Shown: positions 5,289 through 5,561 of the stretch, piece by piece
How the letters are laid out: every line of letters starts with the position of its first letter
Numbering within the stretch: position 1 is the first letter of the stretch
Source of the DNA: Planctomycetota bacterium
Lineage (GTDB): Bacteria; Planctomycetota; Brocadiia; JAJRTI01
Length of the DNA stretch: 5,561 bases
Assembly: GCA_024278415.1 (NCBI GenBank)
Contig: JAJRTI010000431.1
Coordinates: forward strand, 1-5,561
Direction: 5' to 3'
Notes under the pieces: generated by a model
The model's input: the letters and a program-made list of their open reading frames with translations, nothing else
Databases searched by the model: none
What the model was told of the DNA's origin: nothing
Translations under genes and position numbers: made by a program

Positions 5289-5541
5289 GAGCGACTTGCA
5301 AAACCCCAATAGGCCGAGGCCTCGCGCTTAACATCATGCATGGCAGAGGTGTCGAACGCGGCGCCGCCGAGATGCGAGCGCGGGAGCGCTCCGCTTGTAG
5401 TGGCGACCGTCAGGGCGCCCTCTGCGCCGCTGGCGATTCGCCACCCGAGCGGAAGGCCCTCACGGGCCTACTACAAACGCGACATCGCCGGCTTGCGGCG
5501 CCACAACACAGGTAGGACAACTGGGGTTTTGCAAGTGGCTC
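5289..5541. mobile_element. MITE-like miniature element with 20-bp terminal inverted repeats
   Basis: The left end GAGCGACTTGCAAAACCCCA (5289-5308) is the reverse complement of the right end (5522-5541) at 19 of 20 positions; 15 in a row are perfect (5294-5308 with 5522-5536). The ends are 253 bases apart outside to outside. ACTA directly precedes the left end (5285-5288) and directly follows the right end (5542-5545), as expected for a 4-bp target-site duplication. CACTA at 5284-5288 and 5541-5545 would give 5 bp if the right end is one base shorter. The inside has no transposase-like frame, so it would depend on a transposase elsewhere. It holds a REP-like pair (5397-5474) and short palindromes such as AGGCCGAGGCCT near 5311. 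The parent insertion-sequence family is not identified. Confidence 0.8.
5397..5474. repeat. Inverted REP-like pair nested in the MITE-like element
   Basis: The left arm begins GCTTGTAGT, the same nine bases that begin the pair at 601. GTGGCGA (5400-5406) can pair with TCGCCAC (5438-5444), and a tighter TGGCGA / TCGCCA hairpin lies at 5431-5443. The right arm, on the minus strand, begins GTAGTA and has a perfect 5-bp stem, GGCCC-TCAC-GGGCC (5455-5468). The outer ends match the pair at 601-674 (CCTACTA followed by C/T then AAAC). The stem sequences differ widely between the two elements while the heads are kept. Confidence 0.6.
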
Positions 5542-5561
5542 ACTACTGTGCGGCGTTGATA

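Noticed and set aside
5101..5337. A 78-codon minus-strand frame
   Set aside because: It begins inside the MITE-like element, crosses its left end and has no recognisable motif or ribosome site.
1..5561. CRISPR array, tRNA or rRNA genes
   Set aside because: No regularly spaced direct repeats, no cloverleaf-like segment and no rRNA-like conserved stretch was seen on either strand.

Overview
The window looks like a GC-rich, gene-sparse stretch of bacterial chromosome. The mix of genes is a secreted multidomain glycoside hydrolase, the tail of a CBM9-like protein, a Gfo/Idh/MocA oxidoreductase fragment, a stand-alone retropepsin-like protease, and several hairpin repeats of the REP type. This suits a polysaccharide-degrading bacterium of the Planctomycetota / Verrucomicrobiota / Lentisphaerota kind. 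That assignment is inference from gene content and style; no rRNA or marker gene is present.

Layout. 1-306 (+) is the 3' end of a gene whose product ends in a CBM9-like beta-sandwich. 307-810 has no gene and holds two REP-like hairpin sites (379-404 and a head-to-head pair at 601-674). 811-3015 (-) is a complete gene for an exported clan GH-A type glycoside hydrolase of 734 residues; a strong Shine-Dalgarno places its start at 3015. 3016-3319 is a divergent gap. 3320-3979 (+) encodes only the C-terminal domain of a Gfo/Idh/MocA oxidoreductase; the NAD-binding half is missing. 4164-4532 (-) is a 122-residue single-domain aspartyl protease with a promoter-like sequence ending 6 nt before its ATG, which suggests a leaderless transcript. 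4725-5013 (+) is a second, shorter copy of the oxidoreductase 3' end, about 95% identical to 3693-3979 and out of frame at its stop codon. 5289-5541 is a small non-coding element with 20-bp terminal inverted repeats and a 4-bp flanking repeat (MITE-like), carrying another REP-like pair inside.

Function and interpretation. The left half fits a carbohydrate-use locus: CBM9-like protein, exported hydrolase, and a sugar-type oxidoreductase remnant. The right half, from about 3270 to the end, looks like a rearranged zone: a truncated gene, a 3'-end duplicate on the other side of an unrelated inverted gene, and a miniature transposable element. I found no convincing new multi-gene system. The most informative signals are structural: the MITE-like element with a REP pair nested inside it, the repeat-bracketed protease gene, and the frameshifted paralogous fragment.
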